NCBI GenBank assembly: GCA_016699735.1
Contig: CP065008.1
Span: 1,674,001-1,738,000 of the forward strand
DNA: 64,000 bases
Direction of reading: 5' to 3'
Source: Alphaproteobacteria bacterium
Lineage (GTDB): Bacteria; Pseudomonadota; Alphaproteobacteria; Micavibrionales; Micavibrionaceae
Shown here: positions 43,206 through 50,978 of the stretch, in pieces
Layout: each line of letters opens with the position of its first letter
Numbering within the stretch: position 1 is the first letter of the stretch
Translations under genes and position numbers: made by a program
The notes under the pieces: model-generated
Told to the model about the DNA's origin: nothing
The model's database searches: none
The model's input: only the letters and a program-made list of their open reading frames with translations

Positions 43206-44834
43206 ATGACCCGTTATATTTTTATCACCGGCGGCGTGGTATCCTCCTTGGGAAAAGGCCTCGCCTCCGCCGCTCTGGGCGCGTTGTTGCAGGCGCGGGG
43301 CTACCGGGTCCGCTTGTGTAAGCTTGATCCCTACCTGAACGTTGATCCCGGCACGATGAGCCCCTTCCAGCACGGCGAAGTCTACGTCACCGATGATGGC
43401 GCTGAAACCGATCTCGATCTCGGCCACTACGAACGCTTCACGGGCGTCCCGGCCAAGGGAACCGACAACACCACCACAGGCCGCATCTATACCAGCGTCC
43501 TGCAAAAGGAGCGCAAGGGCGACTACCTCGGCGCAACGATACAGGTCATTCCCCACATCACCAATGAAATCAAGGACTTCATCCGCGAAAAGGAAGGCAC
43601 GGCCGAATTCGTTTTGTGCGAAATCGGCGGCACGGTCGGAGATATTGAAAGCCTCCCGTTTCTTGAGGCCATCCGGCAATTCGGCAACGAAGTAGGGCAT
43701 CAGCGCGCCCTGTTTATCCACGTCACGCTTTTGCCTTATATCCCTGCTGCGGGCGAGTTGAAAACCAAGCCCACCCAGCATTCTGTCAAGGAGCTTATGA
43801 GCGCGGGGATCAGGCCGGACATACTTCTCTGCCGTGCCGACCGTCCGATCGATGAGGAAGAGCGGGCTAAGATCGCACTCTTCTGCAACATAGACCGCAA
43901 GAAAGTCATCCCTGCCATCGACGTCGGCTCGATCTACGAGGTGCCTCTGACCTACCATCGCGAAGGGTTGGACCAGCAGGTGATGGAGAGTTTCGGCATC
44001 AAGGATATCCCCAACCTCGACCTCTCGATCTGGCGGAATATCGTCCATAACATCAAGGCGCCGGAAGGTGAGGTCACGATAGCCATCGTCGGCAAATACA
44101 CGAACCTTGCCGACAGTTATAAATCCTTGAACGAGGCTCTGACCCACGGCGGTATTGGCAACAAGGTCAAGGTAAACCTCAAATTCATCGAATCACAGAT
44201 TTTTGAGGCCGAAGACCCTGAAGACTACCTCCGCGGTGTTCACGGTATCCTTGTCCCCGGTGGTTTCGGAGAAAGGGGCGCAGAAGGAAAAATTCGAGCC
44301 GCCGGTTATGCCCGCGACAAGAAAATCCCATATTTCGGAATCTGTTTCGGAATGCAGATGGCCGTCATCGAAGTGGCCCGGAGTCTTTGCGGTCTGAAGG
44401 GCGCCAACTCAACCGAATTCGGCCCCTGCAAGGATCCCGTCATCGGCCTGATGACCGAATGGATCAAGGGCAATACGAAAGAAAAGCGCACCGCGCAAAC
44501 CGATCTCGGCGGTACCATGCGCCTCGGCTCTTACCCGGCGCTCCTGACCAAGGGATCAAAGGTGAGCAAAGCCTACGGGAAAAAGGAAATCAGGGAACGC
44601 CACCGGCACCGCTATGAGGTCAACATCAACTACCGCGAAGCCCTTGAAAACGCCGGTTTGATTTTTTCCGGTCTCTCTCCGGACGGTAACCTGCCGGAGA
44701 TCGTCGAGATCAAGGATCACCCGTGGTTTATCGGTGTCCAATACCACCCTGAACTGAAGTCCAAGCCCTTCGATCCGCACCCGCTCTTCGTGTCTTTCAT
44801 CGAAGCAGCGGTCAAGCAAAGCCGCATGGTCTGA
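43206..44834 (+). CDS. pyrG: CTP synthase
   Basis: Converts UTP to CTP using glutamine. The 542 residues comprise the synthase domain (about 1-267; YIFITGGVVSSLGKGLASAA with the P-loop, KLDPYLNVDPGTMSPFQHGE and CEIGGTVGDIES). The class I glutamine amidotransferase domain (about 295-540) has nucleophile cysteine in FGICFGMQMA and the histidine-glutamate pair in GVQYHPELKSKP. Everything is canonical. It begins two bases after secG and ends six bases before the methyltransferase gene. Confidence 0.98.
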   Translation: MTRYIFITGGVVSSLGKGLASAALGALLQARGYRVRLCKLDPYLNVDPGTMSPFQHGEVYVTDDGAETDLDLGHYERFTGVPAKGTDNTTTGRIYTSVLQKERKGDYLGATIQVIPHITNEIKDFIREKEGTAEFVLCEIGGTVGDIESLPFLEAIRQFGNEVGHQRALFIHVTLLPYIPAAGELKTKPTQHSVKELMSAGIRPDILLCRADRPIDEEERAKIALFCNIDRKKVIPAIDVGSIYEVPLTYHREGLDQQVMESFGIKDIPNLDLSIWRNIVHNIKAPEGEVTIAIVGKYTNLADSYKSLNEALTHGGIGNKVKVNLKFIESQIFEAEDPEDYLRGVHGILVPGGFGERGAEGKIRAAGYARDKKIPYFGICFGMQMAVIEVARSLCGLKGANSTEFGPCKDPVIGLMTEWIKGNTKEKRTAQTDLGGTMRLGSYPALLTKGSKVSKAYGKKEIRERHRHRYEVNINYREALENAGLIFSGLSPDGNLPEIVEIKDHPWFIGVQYHPELKSKPFDPHPLFVSFIEAAVKQSRMV

Positions 44835-44840
44835 AACTAT

Positions 44841-45650
44841 ATGCAGCCCCTGTCATTCCGGGAGTTTGAGCATCAATTCTGGGACAAAACCTCAAAGCCC
44901 TACGACGAAGGGTTGGGAGAGGTTACGGCACAGACGGTTCCCGCTATTCTGCAAACACTGAAATTAAGCACCGGACAAACCCTGCTGGATGTCGCCTGCG
45001 GTCCCGGATACATCACGAGATCAAGCTTGGGGCAGGGGATAAAAGTCACGGGCATGGATTTTTCCAGTGCGATGATTGATTTGGCGCAGGCCACTTTCCC
45101 CGACCAAGCATTTCAGGTCGCCGATGCGGAAAATTTACCTTTTGCTGAAAACGCCTTTGATGCGGTCTCCTGCAATTTCGGCATGATGCACTTCTCGCAA
45201 CCTGAAAAAGCGATAGCCGAAGCTCACCGTGTTCTAAAAAATCAAGGCCGCTATGTTTTTACCCTCTGGAACACACCGGAAAATTCCCCGGCCATGAATC
45301 TGATTTTTAAAGCGTTGAAGGCCCACGCTGAAAATAAGTTGCAAGCGCCCGAAGGTCCGCCTTTTTTCTTCTACGCCATTGAGGACAATGCGTTCAAAGC
45401 CTTCAGGCAAAGCGGTTTCAAAACATGGGATAGGCAGGTTCTAACCTGCGAATGGCCGATCGCCAGCGCCGAATCCTACGTGCGCCATTTTTATGACGGA
45501 GGCGCACGCATCGGCGGCACCTTGCGGGCACAAACGCCGCAGACTCTGGAAAAGATCATCGCGCATATTCAAAACAATCTAGTGGCGTCCGGCGGCGAAA
45601 GAATGTATGCCTTACCGGTATCCGTGGTGATGTATTCGGCAGTCAAATGA
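44841..45650 (+). CDS. Class I SAM-dependent methyltransferase
   Basis: A 269-residue Rossmann-fold methyltransferase of the UbiE/Methyltransf_11 type with unknown substrate. Seen: motif I LLDVACGPGYITR (about residues 47-60), the acidic ribose-binding VTGMDFSSAMIDLA, then VADAENLPFAENAFDAVSCNFGMMHF (motifs II and III, shown here only as residues 93-118 region), and a post-motif VLKNQGRYVFTLW. The C-terminal cap (about 150-260) would set the substrate and is not diagnostic. It lies between pyrG and kdsA, which are usually adjacent, and its stop overlaps the kdsA start as ATGA, so it is part of the operon. No Shine-Dalgarno is seen. Confidence 0.85.
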   Translation: MQPLSFREFEHQFWDKTSKPYDEGLGEVTAQTVPAILQTLKLSTGQTLLDVACGPGYITRSSLGQGIKVTGMDFSSAMIDLAQATFPDQAFQVADAENLPFAENAFDAVSCNFGMMHFSQPEKAIAEAHRVLKNQGRYVFTLWNTPENSPAMNLIFKALKAHAENKLQAPEGPPFFFYAIEDNAFKAFRQSGFKTWDRQVLTCEWPIASAESYVRHFYDGGARIGGTLRAQTPQTLEKIIAHIQNNLVASGGERMYALPVSVVMYSAVK

Positions 45651-46474
45651 CAGAAAAAACCGTAAAAGTCGGAACGATAGAAATCGCCAACAGCAAGCCT
45701 TTTGTGCTGATCGCCGGACCGTGCGCCCTCGAAAGCAGGGATCATGCCTTCGAAATGTGCGGTGCCCTCAAACAGCTGACCCAGCAACTGGGCATCCCTT
45801 TGATTTACAAAACTTCCTTCGACAAGGCCAACCGGACCTCTCTGTTCGGGATACGAGGCTTAGGGATGGATAAAGGTCTGGAGGTTCTCTCCGATGTACG
45901 CAAGACGTTCGGCGTCCCCGTGCTGACCGACGTTCACCAGCCGACCCAGTGCAAGGATGTAGGTGACGTGGTGGATGTTTTGCAAATTCCCGCCTTCCTC
46001 TGCCGCCAGACCGACCTTCTGATTGCTGCTGCAAAAACCGGAAAGGCGATCAACATCAAAAAGGGCCAGTTTCTGGCCCCTTGGGATATGACCAATGTCG
46101 CGGCCAAAGTCTCACAAAGCGGCAATGAAAACATTCTTCTGTGCGAACGGGGCGCCAGCTTCGGATACAATACGCTAGTCTCCGATATGCGCTCGATCCC
46201 CATCATGGCCAAGACGGGTTACCCGGTGATCTACGATGCCACCCATTCCGTTCAGCAGCCGGGCGGGCAGGGGACGGCCTCCGGGGGCGACCGCGAAATG
46301 GTACCCGTTTTGGCGCGGGCCGCGATTGCGGTAGGCGTGGCGGGAGTTTTCATGGAAACCCATCAGGATCCGGACAAGGCGCCCTCCGACGGCCCGAACA
46401 TGGTCAAGCTCAGCGTTTTGCCTGAAATCCTTAAGACTTTGTTAAAACTTGATATTATTGCAAAATCGTTATAG
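45647..46474 (+). CDS. kdsA: 3-deoxy-D-manno-octulosonate 8-phosphate synthase
   Basis: Condenses arabinose 5-phosphate and PEP to make KDO 8-phosphate for the lipopolysaccharide inner core. Seen: IAGPCALESRDHAFEMC, KTSFDKANRTS, VPVLTDVHQPTQCKDV, DVLQIPAFLCRQTDLL, NIKKGQFLAPWDM and DATHSVQQPGGQGTASGGDR. The length of 275 is normal. It fits functionally with the lipid A genes earlier in the window. The ATG overlaps the methyltransferase stop. A promoter for the next gene overlaps its 3' end. Confidence 0.98.
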   Translation: MTEKTVKVGTIEIANSKPFVLIAGPCALESRDHAFEMCGALKQLTQQLGIPLIYKTSFDKANRTSLFGIRGLGMDKGLEVLSDVRKTFGVPVLTDVHQPTQCKDVGDVVDVLQIPAFLCRQTDLLIAAAKTGKAINIKKGQFLAPWDMTNVAAKVSQSGNENILLCERGASFGYNTLVSDMRSIPIMAKTGYPVIYDATHSVQQPGGQGTASGGDREMVPVLARAAIAVGVAGVFMETHQDPDKAPSDGPNMVKLSVLPEILKTLLKLDIIAKSL

Positions 46475-46477
46475 AAT
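46449..46477 (+). promoter_or_regulatory. Strong sigma70 promoter overlapping the kdsA stop
   Basis: TTGATA (46449-46454), a 17-base spacer and TAGAAT (46472-46477), five of six matches at each box and ideal spacing. It should start near 46484 and drive the small gene at 46505 and probably eno behind it. Confidence 0.65.
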
Positions 46478-46504
46478 GGAAAGGTTAAACAGGACGTTTA
46501 GGAT

Positions 46505-46867
46505 ATGGCGATAGCAGGAGCATCCCAATACAGAGCACAGGCGGTTGCCCAGCTGAAGGGTGTTGCAACCTTTGATGCACCCAACCTCTTCGGGTCTTCC
46601 GGCGGCGCCTCGGCCATCAGCCTTCTGGACACGGGTCGCCAACTCAATGGAATTTCAGGTCTCGGACTATCCGGCAGCGCCCGCGCACTCAATAGCGAGT
46701 TCATTTCATCTCGCGCCACGGACGTAAATAAGCTTTTTTCCCTGACCGGCGGTTCTGACGGCACCGTTGAGGGCAATCAGGCCGCCATTCTTGCGCTTCG
46801 GGCCTCCTTGCCGGAAAGTCAGGTTGCGCCCTCCCTGCGTGGCCAGGAAGTCGATACCGAGGCCTAA
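46505..46867 (+). CDS. Unknown 120-residue Gly/Ser/Ala-rich protein
   Basis: I do not recognise this protein. It is rich in small residues with leucine and phenylalanine at intervals (for example FDAPNLFGSSGGASAISLL and GISGLGLSGSARALN), has no signal peptide, no membrane helix and no cysteine. It has no obvious catalytic motif. The composition suggests an alpha-helical or partly disordered structural or secreted-by-other-means protein. Support for it being real: a strong promoter 28 bases upstream, AGGA ten bases before the ATG, and codon use like its neighbours. It lies between kdsA and eno, which are usually adjacent. Confidence 0.7.
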   Translation: MAIAGASQYRAQAVAQLKGVATFDAPNLFGSSGGASAISLLDTGRQLNGISGLGLSGSARALNSEFISSRATDVNKLFSLTGGSDGTVEGNQAAILALRASLPESQVAPSLRGQEVDTEA

Positions 46868-46925
46868 ATCCTCGGTTTCCTCAAAAATTTTCCTTTCACT
46901 TTTCAGGATTTTAGGTAAAACCTGT

Positions 46926-46953
46926 CTCCGAATAATTGCCGGAGATATCCGGC
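46926..46953 (+). promoter_or_regulatory. Mutually exclusive hairpins in the eno leader
   Basis: GCCGGA-gata-TCCGGC (46938-46953) is a perfect six-pair stem. CTCCG (46926-46930) can instead pair with CGGAG (46940-46944), which uses the same bases, so the two cannot form together. They end 28 bases before the eno ATG, upstream of its AAGGA. Possible regulatory switch; no terminator T run is present. Confidence 0.35.
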
Positions 46954-46981
46954 GACCTGAACACAAAAAAGGATACAGATT

Positions 46982-48259
46982 ATGAGCGCCATTATCGATA
47001 TTCACGCCCGCCAGATCCTTGATAGCCGCGGTAATCCAACCGTAGAGGTAGACGTGCATCTCGAAAGCGGCGCAACCGGACGGGCCGCTGTACCTTCCGG
47101 CGCCTCGACAGGGGCTTACGAGGCCGTTGAACTCCGGGACGGGAAGAAGAACATCTACGGCGGCAAGGGCGTCCTGAAGGCCGTCGAAGCCGTAAATACC
47201 GAGATCATTGAGGAATTAATTGGTATTGACGCCAAGGAGCAAATTTACATCGACAGGCGCATGATCGAGCGTGATGGCACGGAAAACAAATCCCGCCTGG
47301 GCGCTAACGCCATCCTCGGCGTCTCTCTGGCCGTCGCACGGGCGATGGCGCGGGAATTGGGCCTCCCCCTTTACCGCTATATCGGCGGGGCTTACGCGCA
47401 TATCCTGCCGACCCCGATGATGAACATCATCAATGGCGGCGCCCACGCCGACAACCCGGTCGATATTCAGGAATTCATGATCATGCCCGTCTCCGCACCG
47501 TCCTTCGCCGAAGGTTTGCGGGCAGGGGCGGAAATCTTCCATGCCTTAAAAAAGGAACTCTCTAAAGCCGGCTTGAACACCAACGTCGGCGACGAGGGCG
47601 GCTTCGCCCCGGCTGTCAAATCCTCTAAGGAAGCTCTGGATTTCATCATGAAATCCATAGAAAGCGCCGGATACAAGCCTAAAAAGGACATCGTCATCGC
47701 GCTCGATGCCGCCTCGACGGAGTTTTACAAAAAGGGCAAGTACCATCTGGAAGGCGAAGGGAAAATTCTGACCTCCGATGAAATGGTCAAATACTATGTT
47801 GATCTCTGCAAGAAATACCCCATCGTCTCGATTGAGGACGGCATGGGCGAAGACGACTGGAAGGGCTGGCAAGCGCTGACCGCCGCCATTGGTGATAAAG
47901 TACAGCTCGTCGGCGATGACCTTTACGTCACCAACGCCAAGCGCCTGAAGCAGGGCATCGACCAGAAAGCCGGAAACGCCGTTCTGGTCAAAGTCAACCA
48001 GATCGGAACCTTGACCGAAACGCTGGAAACCATCGAAATGGCGAAAAAGGCAGGATTCGGAATAGTACTGTCCCACCGCTCCGGCGAAACGGAAGACTCC
48101 ACGATTGCCGATCTGGCTGTCGCGACAAACGCGGGCCAGATCAAGACCGGCTCACTCTCCCGCTCCGACCGCATGGCGAAATATAACCAGTTGCTGAGGA
48201 TAGAGGAGCAGTTGGGTATTTCGGCGTCCTATTACGGCGCACGCTTCTTTCGCGATTAA
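46982..48259 (+). CDS. eno: Enolase
   Basis: 2-phosphoglycerate to PEP in glycolysis; also an RNA degradosome component in some bacteria. The 425 residues carry IHARQILDSRGNPTVEVDV, VPSGASTGAYEAVELRD, the GGAHADNPVDIQEFM substrate loop, the catalytic region NTNVGDEGGFAP, the metal site SIEDGMGEDDW, LVGDDLYVTN with the catalytic lysine region KVNQIGTL, and LSHRSGETEDSTIADLAVA. All standard. AAGGA lies eight bases before the ATG. It is followed by a YqgE-like gene with a palindromic promoter in the 49-base gap. Confidence 0.98.
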   Translation: MSAIIDIHARQILDSRGNPTVEVDVHLESGATGRAAVPSGASTGAYEAVELRDGKKNIYGGKGVLKAVEAVNTEIIEELIGIDAKEQIYIDRRMIERDGTENKSRLGANAILGVSLAVARAMARELGLPLYRYIGGAYAHILPTPMMNIINGGAHADNPVDIQEFMIMPVSAPSFAEGLRAGAEIFHALKKELSKAGLNTNVGDEGGFAPAVKSSKEALDFIMKSIESAGYKPKKDIVIALDAASTEFYKKGKYHLEGEGKILTSDEMVKYYVDLCKKYPIVSIEDGMGEDDWKGWQALTAAIGDKVQLVGDDLYVTNAKRLKQGIDQKAGNAVLVKVNQIGTLTETLETIEMAKKAGFGIVLSHRSGETEDSTIADLAVATNAGQIKTGSLSRSDRMAKYNQLLRIEEQLGISASYYGARFFRD

Positions 48260-48274
48260 TAACAGTCTTTTATC

Positions 48275-48308
48275 TTCAAAACAGGCAAACGGGGGATTAT
48301 AATCCCCC
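48275..48308 (+). promoter_or_regulatory. Palindromic leaderless promoter abutting the YqgE-like start codon
   Basis: GGGGGATTATAATCCCCC (48291-48308) is a perfect 18-bp palindrome whose centre is a consensus TATAAT (48298-48303). TTCAAA (48275-48280) lies 17 bases upstream as a -35 box. The ATG begins at 48309, the base after the palindrome, so transcription would start at the start codon. Alternatively the GGGGGA is a Shine-Dalgarno sealed in a hairpin, or the palindrome is an operator. Confidence 0.55.
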
Positions 48309-48932
48309 ATGCCCTTAAAACTCACACCGCACGCCGCACGTTGGTACCTCCTAGGCGCCGCTCTGCTCATCGCCTTCCCGAGCCTGATGAGTTTATATAC
48401 GCGTTATGATAACAAACTCATAGTGGCGCTTGGAAAAGTTGACCGCGACCCCAATTTCGCTCAGACGGTCGTGTATATTGCTGCTCATAATGGCTGGGGC
48501 GCACAGGGACTGATTCTCAACAAGCCGTTACCGGAACAAGAACGCCAGAAGCTTGCAAACATCCCGAGCGGCTTCGACTGGTACATAGGCGGCCCGGTCA
48601 CGTACCCGAGGGGCCAGTTTGTCTTGGTAACGGAAGGCGAAGCAGGAAGAGCCCGCTGGAGAATGATATCCTTGCCCGATTACATCCGTAAATACCCCGA
48701 GGAATGGAAAAAAACTCTTCAAGACGGCGAGAAGAAGAAAAAATTCAGAATCTATCTCGGTTTTTCTGGATGGGGTTCGGCGCAGCTTGAACGCGAAATT
48801 ATCAGGGCAGGTTGGGGAATTATAGACTTTCAGGAAGATATGCTCACGCAAATGATGGCGCCCGAAGATATATGGCGCGAGGCCATGAAAAAAGTTCTCG
48901 AAAAAAGCCCCGAAAAACAGAAGGGCATCTAA
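48309..48932 (+). CDS. YqgE/AlgH family (DUF179) protein with N-terminal membrane anchor
   Basis: A 207-residue DUF179 protein. Family motifs: DPNFAQTVVYIAAHNGWGAQG, LILNKPL, the IGGPVTYPRGQFVL segment and FSGWGSAQLEREIIRAGW. The function of the family is unsettled (linked to alginate regulation in Pseudomonas). Unlike most relatives, which begin directly with the domain, this one has a hydrophobic stretch (about residues 12-30) that could be an anchor or signal. If the true start were Met27 (48387), the anchor would vanish and the family length would be restored. No Shine-Dalgarno is present at 48309, where a palindromic promoter abuts the ATG. The gene is between eno and ftsB. Confidence 0.85.
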   Translation: MPLKLTPHAARWYLLGAALLIAFPSLMSLYTRYDNKLIVALGKVDRDPNFAQTVVYIAAHNGWGAQGLILNKPLPEQERQKLANIPSGFDWYIGGPVTYPRGQFVLVTEGEAGRARWRMISLPDYIRKYPEEWKKTLQDGEKKKKFRIYLGFSGWGSAQLEREIIRAGWGIIDFQEDMLTQMMAPEDIWREAMKKVLEKSPEKQKGI

Positions 48933-49066
48933 TTTTTTTCTGTGGATAATTTGCGAGTCAAAAGAATCACTTAGCGCTGATCGTTCTTCTTATGTTCACA
49001 ATAAGTAGCTGACTCATAAGCATTTTTTGACTTGTCCACAGGCGTCATATGTGATTCCATGACGTT
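48933..49066 (+). promoter_or_regulatory. ftsB upstream region with four GANTC sites and DnaA-box motifs
   Basis: This AT-rich gap holds GAGTC (48955-48959), GAATC (48964-48968), GACTC (49011-49015) and GATTC (49053-49057), the CcrM methylation target. A perfect DnaA box TTATCCACA lies on the minus strand (48941-48949), and a one-mismatch copy TTGTCCACA on the plus strand (49032-49040). A CTTAT-N7-ATAAG dyad spans 48989-49005. A candidate promoter TTGACT-17-TGTGAT (49027-49055) overlaps the last GANTC site and one DnaA-like box. Confidence 0.55.
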
Positions 49067-49378
49067 ATGAAGACTTTGTCCCGCCACCGCCAGTTACTGA
49101 AAAAAAACGCTCTGCTTATCGTAGGGATGTTTCTGACGGTCTATTTCACCTATCACATCTTTTACGGCGCCCGCGGATATACGCAGCTGCAGGCGCTGCA
49201 AAGCGAAATAGCTCAGCGGGAACAGGAGCTGTTTGAGGTGCGAAGCGACCGGGAGATGCTGGAATCCAAAGTTCGGATGATGCGTCCCGGATCGCTGAGC
49301 CGCGACCTGCTCGAGGAGCGCGCTCGTGTCGTTCTCGGCTACAAATACGCCGATGAATACCAGCTGCTACGAAATTAA
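49067..49378 (+). CDS. ftsB: Septum formation initiator FtsB/DivIC family
   Basis: Bitopic division protein that forms the FtsQ-FtsB-FtsL complex. The 103 residues show a short cytoplasmic start, one membrane helix (about residues 13-32) and a periplasmic leucine-zipper coiled coil (about 38-75; LQALQSEIAQREQELFEVRS). The conserved end with LEERARVVLGYKYADEY follows. This matches FtsB/DivIC in length and order. It lies between eno/YqgE and pdhA, where alphaproteobacterial ftsB genes are typically found. The upstream region carries likely cell-cycle signals. Confidence 0.93.
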   Translation: MKTLSRHRQLLKKNALLIVGMFLTVYFTYHIFYGARGYTQLQALQSEIAQREQELFEVRSDREMLESKVRMMRPGSLSRDLLEERARVVLGYKYADEYQLLRN

Positions 49379-49537
49379 ATTCTAAAACCGTCTTTTTTTT
49401 GATTTTTTCATTGCATTGCAGCCTGTTGCACCGCACAAACTGCGCGTTTTCGCTAGTCATCACGCCGGAAATGGTGTAGCAAAAGATCAGGTTTTTCGTC
49501 GGCAGTCTGATGCCTTTATCACGAGGGTTGTGCGTCT

Positions 49538-50554
49538 GTGTCATCAAAATCAAAAAACAAGGCTTCTCTTAAGTCTGTGTCCGCCGCCTCAGCCGAACCG
49601 TCGGCCGAGGAAATGAAAAAACTCTATTACGATATGCTGCTCATCCGCCGCTTCGAGGAAAAGGCCGGCCAGCTTTACGGCATGGGCCTGATCGGCGGCT
49701 TCTGCCATCTTTATATAGGGCAGGAAGCTGTGGTCACGGGCATCCAGTCGCAGCAAAAACCGCAGGATACCGTCGTCACCTCTTACCGCGACCACGCGCA
49801 TATGCTCGCCTGCGGCATGGACCCGAAGGGCATCATGGCTGAATTGACAGGGCGCGTCACGGGCTATTCCCGCGGCAAGGGCGGCTCCATGCATATGTTC
49901 AGCATCGAGAAAAACTTCTTCGGCGGCCACGGCATCGTCGGCGCCAGCACGTCTGTTGGGACAGGCCTAGGTTTCGCGCACAAATACAAGGAAGACGGCG
50001 GCGTGGCTGTGGCTTACATGGGCGACGGCGCCTCAAACCAGGGTCAGACGGCGGAATGCTATAATATGGCCGCTCTCTGGAAGCTTCCGGTTCTCTATGT
50101 GATTGAAAACAACCAGTACGGCATGGGCACCAGCGTCTCGCGCTCCTCCGCAGGGCAGCTTTACCGCCGCGGCTCGGGCTACGGAATTCCCGGCGAGCAG
50201 GTGGACGGTATGGACGTCTTCACAGTCCAGAAGGCCGCGAAACAGGCACTCGATTACATCCGCTCCGGCAACGGGCCTTATATCCTTGAAATGATGACCT
50301 ACCGCTATCGTGGCCATTCCATGTCGGACCCGGCCAAGTACCGCACGAAGGAGGAGGTCGAAAGTGTCAAGGAAAACCGTGACCCGATCACGCATTTAAA
50401 GGAAAAAATGATCCGGGAAAATATCACCGAGGACGAATTCAAGATCATCGAAAAACAGATCAAGGACATTGTGAACGAGGCGGCGAGTTTCGCTCAAACC
50501 TCGCCGGAACCCGATGTTTCCGAACTCTGGACCGACGTGCTGGTGGAGGCTTAA
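49538..50554 (+). CDS. pdhA: Pyruvate dehydrogenase E1 component, alpha subunit
   Basis: Thiamine-diphosphate-dependent decarboxylation of pyruvate together with PdhB. The 338 residues carry YYDMLLIRRFEEKAGQLYG, the GFCHLYIGQEAVVTGI segment, SYRDHAHMLACGMDP, the KGGSMHMFS region and the TDP-binding GDGASNQGQTAECYNMAALW with ENNQYGMGTS. The phosphorylation-loop-like region YRYRGHSMSDPAKYRTKEE is present as in eukaryotic E1 alpha, without implying regulation. GTG 49538 is preceded by GAGGG. First gene of the pdh/lip cluster; a 159-base gap lies upstream with no clear promoter. Confidence 0.97.
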   Translation: MSSKSKNKASLKSVSAASAEPSAEEMKKLYYDMLLIRRFEEKAGQLYGMGLIGGFCHLYIGQEAVVTGIQSQQKPQDTVVTSYRDHAHMLACGMDPKGIMAELTGRVTGYSRGKGGSMHMFSIEKNFFGGHGIVGASTSVGTGLGFAHKYKEDGGVAVAYMGDGASNQGQTAECYNMAALWKLPVLYVIENNQYGMGTSVSRSSAGQLYRRGSGYGIPGEQVDGMDVFTVQKAAKQALDYIRSGNGPYILEMMTYRYRGHSMSDPAKYRTKEEVESVKENRDPITHLKEKMIRENITEDEFKIIEKQIKDIVNEAASFAQTSPEPDVSELWTDVLVEA

Positions 50555-50559
50555 AATAG

Positions 50560-50976
50560 GTGAAAAGAGCAGGGCTTTATTTTCTCACGCTTCTTATGCT
50601 GACCGCATGTGCTGCTGCTTCAAAAGAGAAGTTAAAAAGCACAGCAGCGCAAAAATATAAGTTTGAAGTTACAAAAAACTACCAAGAGGTTTATAGACAC
50701 ATCGCTGAAAGAGGAAGAGAGTGTTGGGAAACTGGATACTTATTCTCTCCTCAAGCCCAAAACATTATTGATGCAGATTTATATTCTGATTTAGGTGAAG
50801 CCGAAGTGAGCTGGAGAATGGTGAATTTTGGAAATTCCTATTACGCAACAGCGATAATACAGAGGATTGATAATAACAAAACGCAAGTAACAGTATTGAA
50901 TTCTCTAAAATCTTGGGATGACATAGGAAAAAAGATAGAGAAGTGGGTAACAAAGCCCCAAGAAAAAGGGTGCTAG
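50560..50976 (+). CDS. Putative lipoprotein of unknown function, AT-rich
   Basis: A 138-residue protein with a lipobox LTAC (Cys17) after a hydrophobic signal, so it should be lipid-modified and envelope-located. The mature part (about 25-138) has a NYQEVYRHIAERGRECWET segment, a predicted beta region with SYYATAIIQRIDNNKTQVTV, and a tail ending in cysteine. I do not recognise the family. It is clearly richer in A and T than the flanking pdhA and pdhB and lies inside the pdh operon; codon use differs accordingly. GGAGG lies about 11 bases before the GTG start. Acquired DNA is the simplest explanation. Confidence 0.75.
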   Translation: MKRAGLYFLTLLMLTACAAASKEKLKSTAAQKYKFEVTKNYQEVYRHIAERGRECWETGYLFSPQAQNIIDADLYSDLGEAEVSWRMVNFGNSYYATAIIQRIDNNKTQVTVLNSLKSWDDIGKKIEKWVTKPQEKGC

Positions 50977-50978
50977 CT

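Noticed and set aside
42852..44147. A 431-codon open frame on the minus strand opposite pyrG and secG
   Set aside because: It spans two real genes and has no domain; a shadow of CTP synthase codons.
48933..49066. A replication origin, because of DnaA boxes and AT-rich sequence
   Set aside because: Only one perfect and one near-match box are present and none of the usual origin neighbours (dnaA, hemE, parAB, rpmH) is nearby. A promoter-control role for ftsB fits better.
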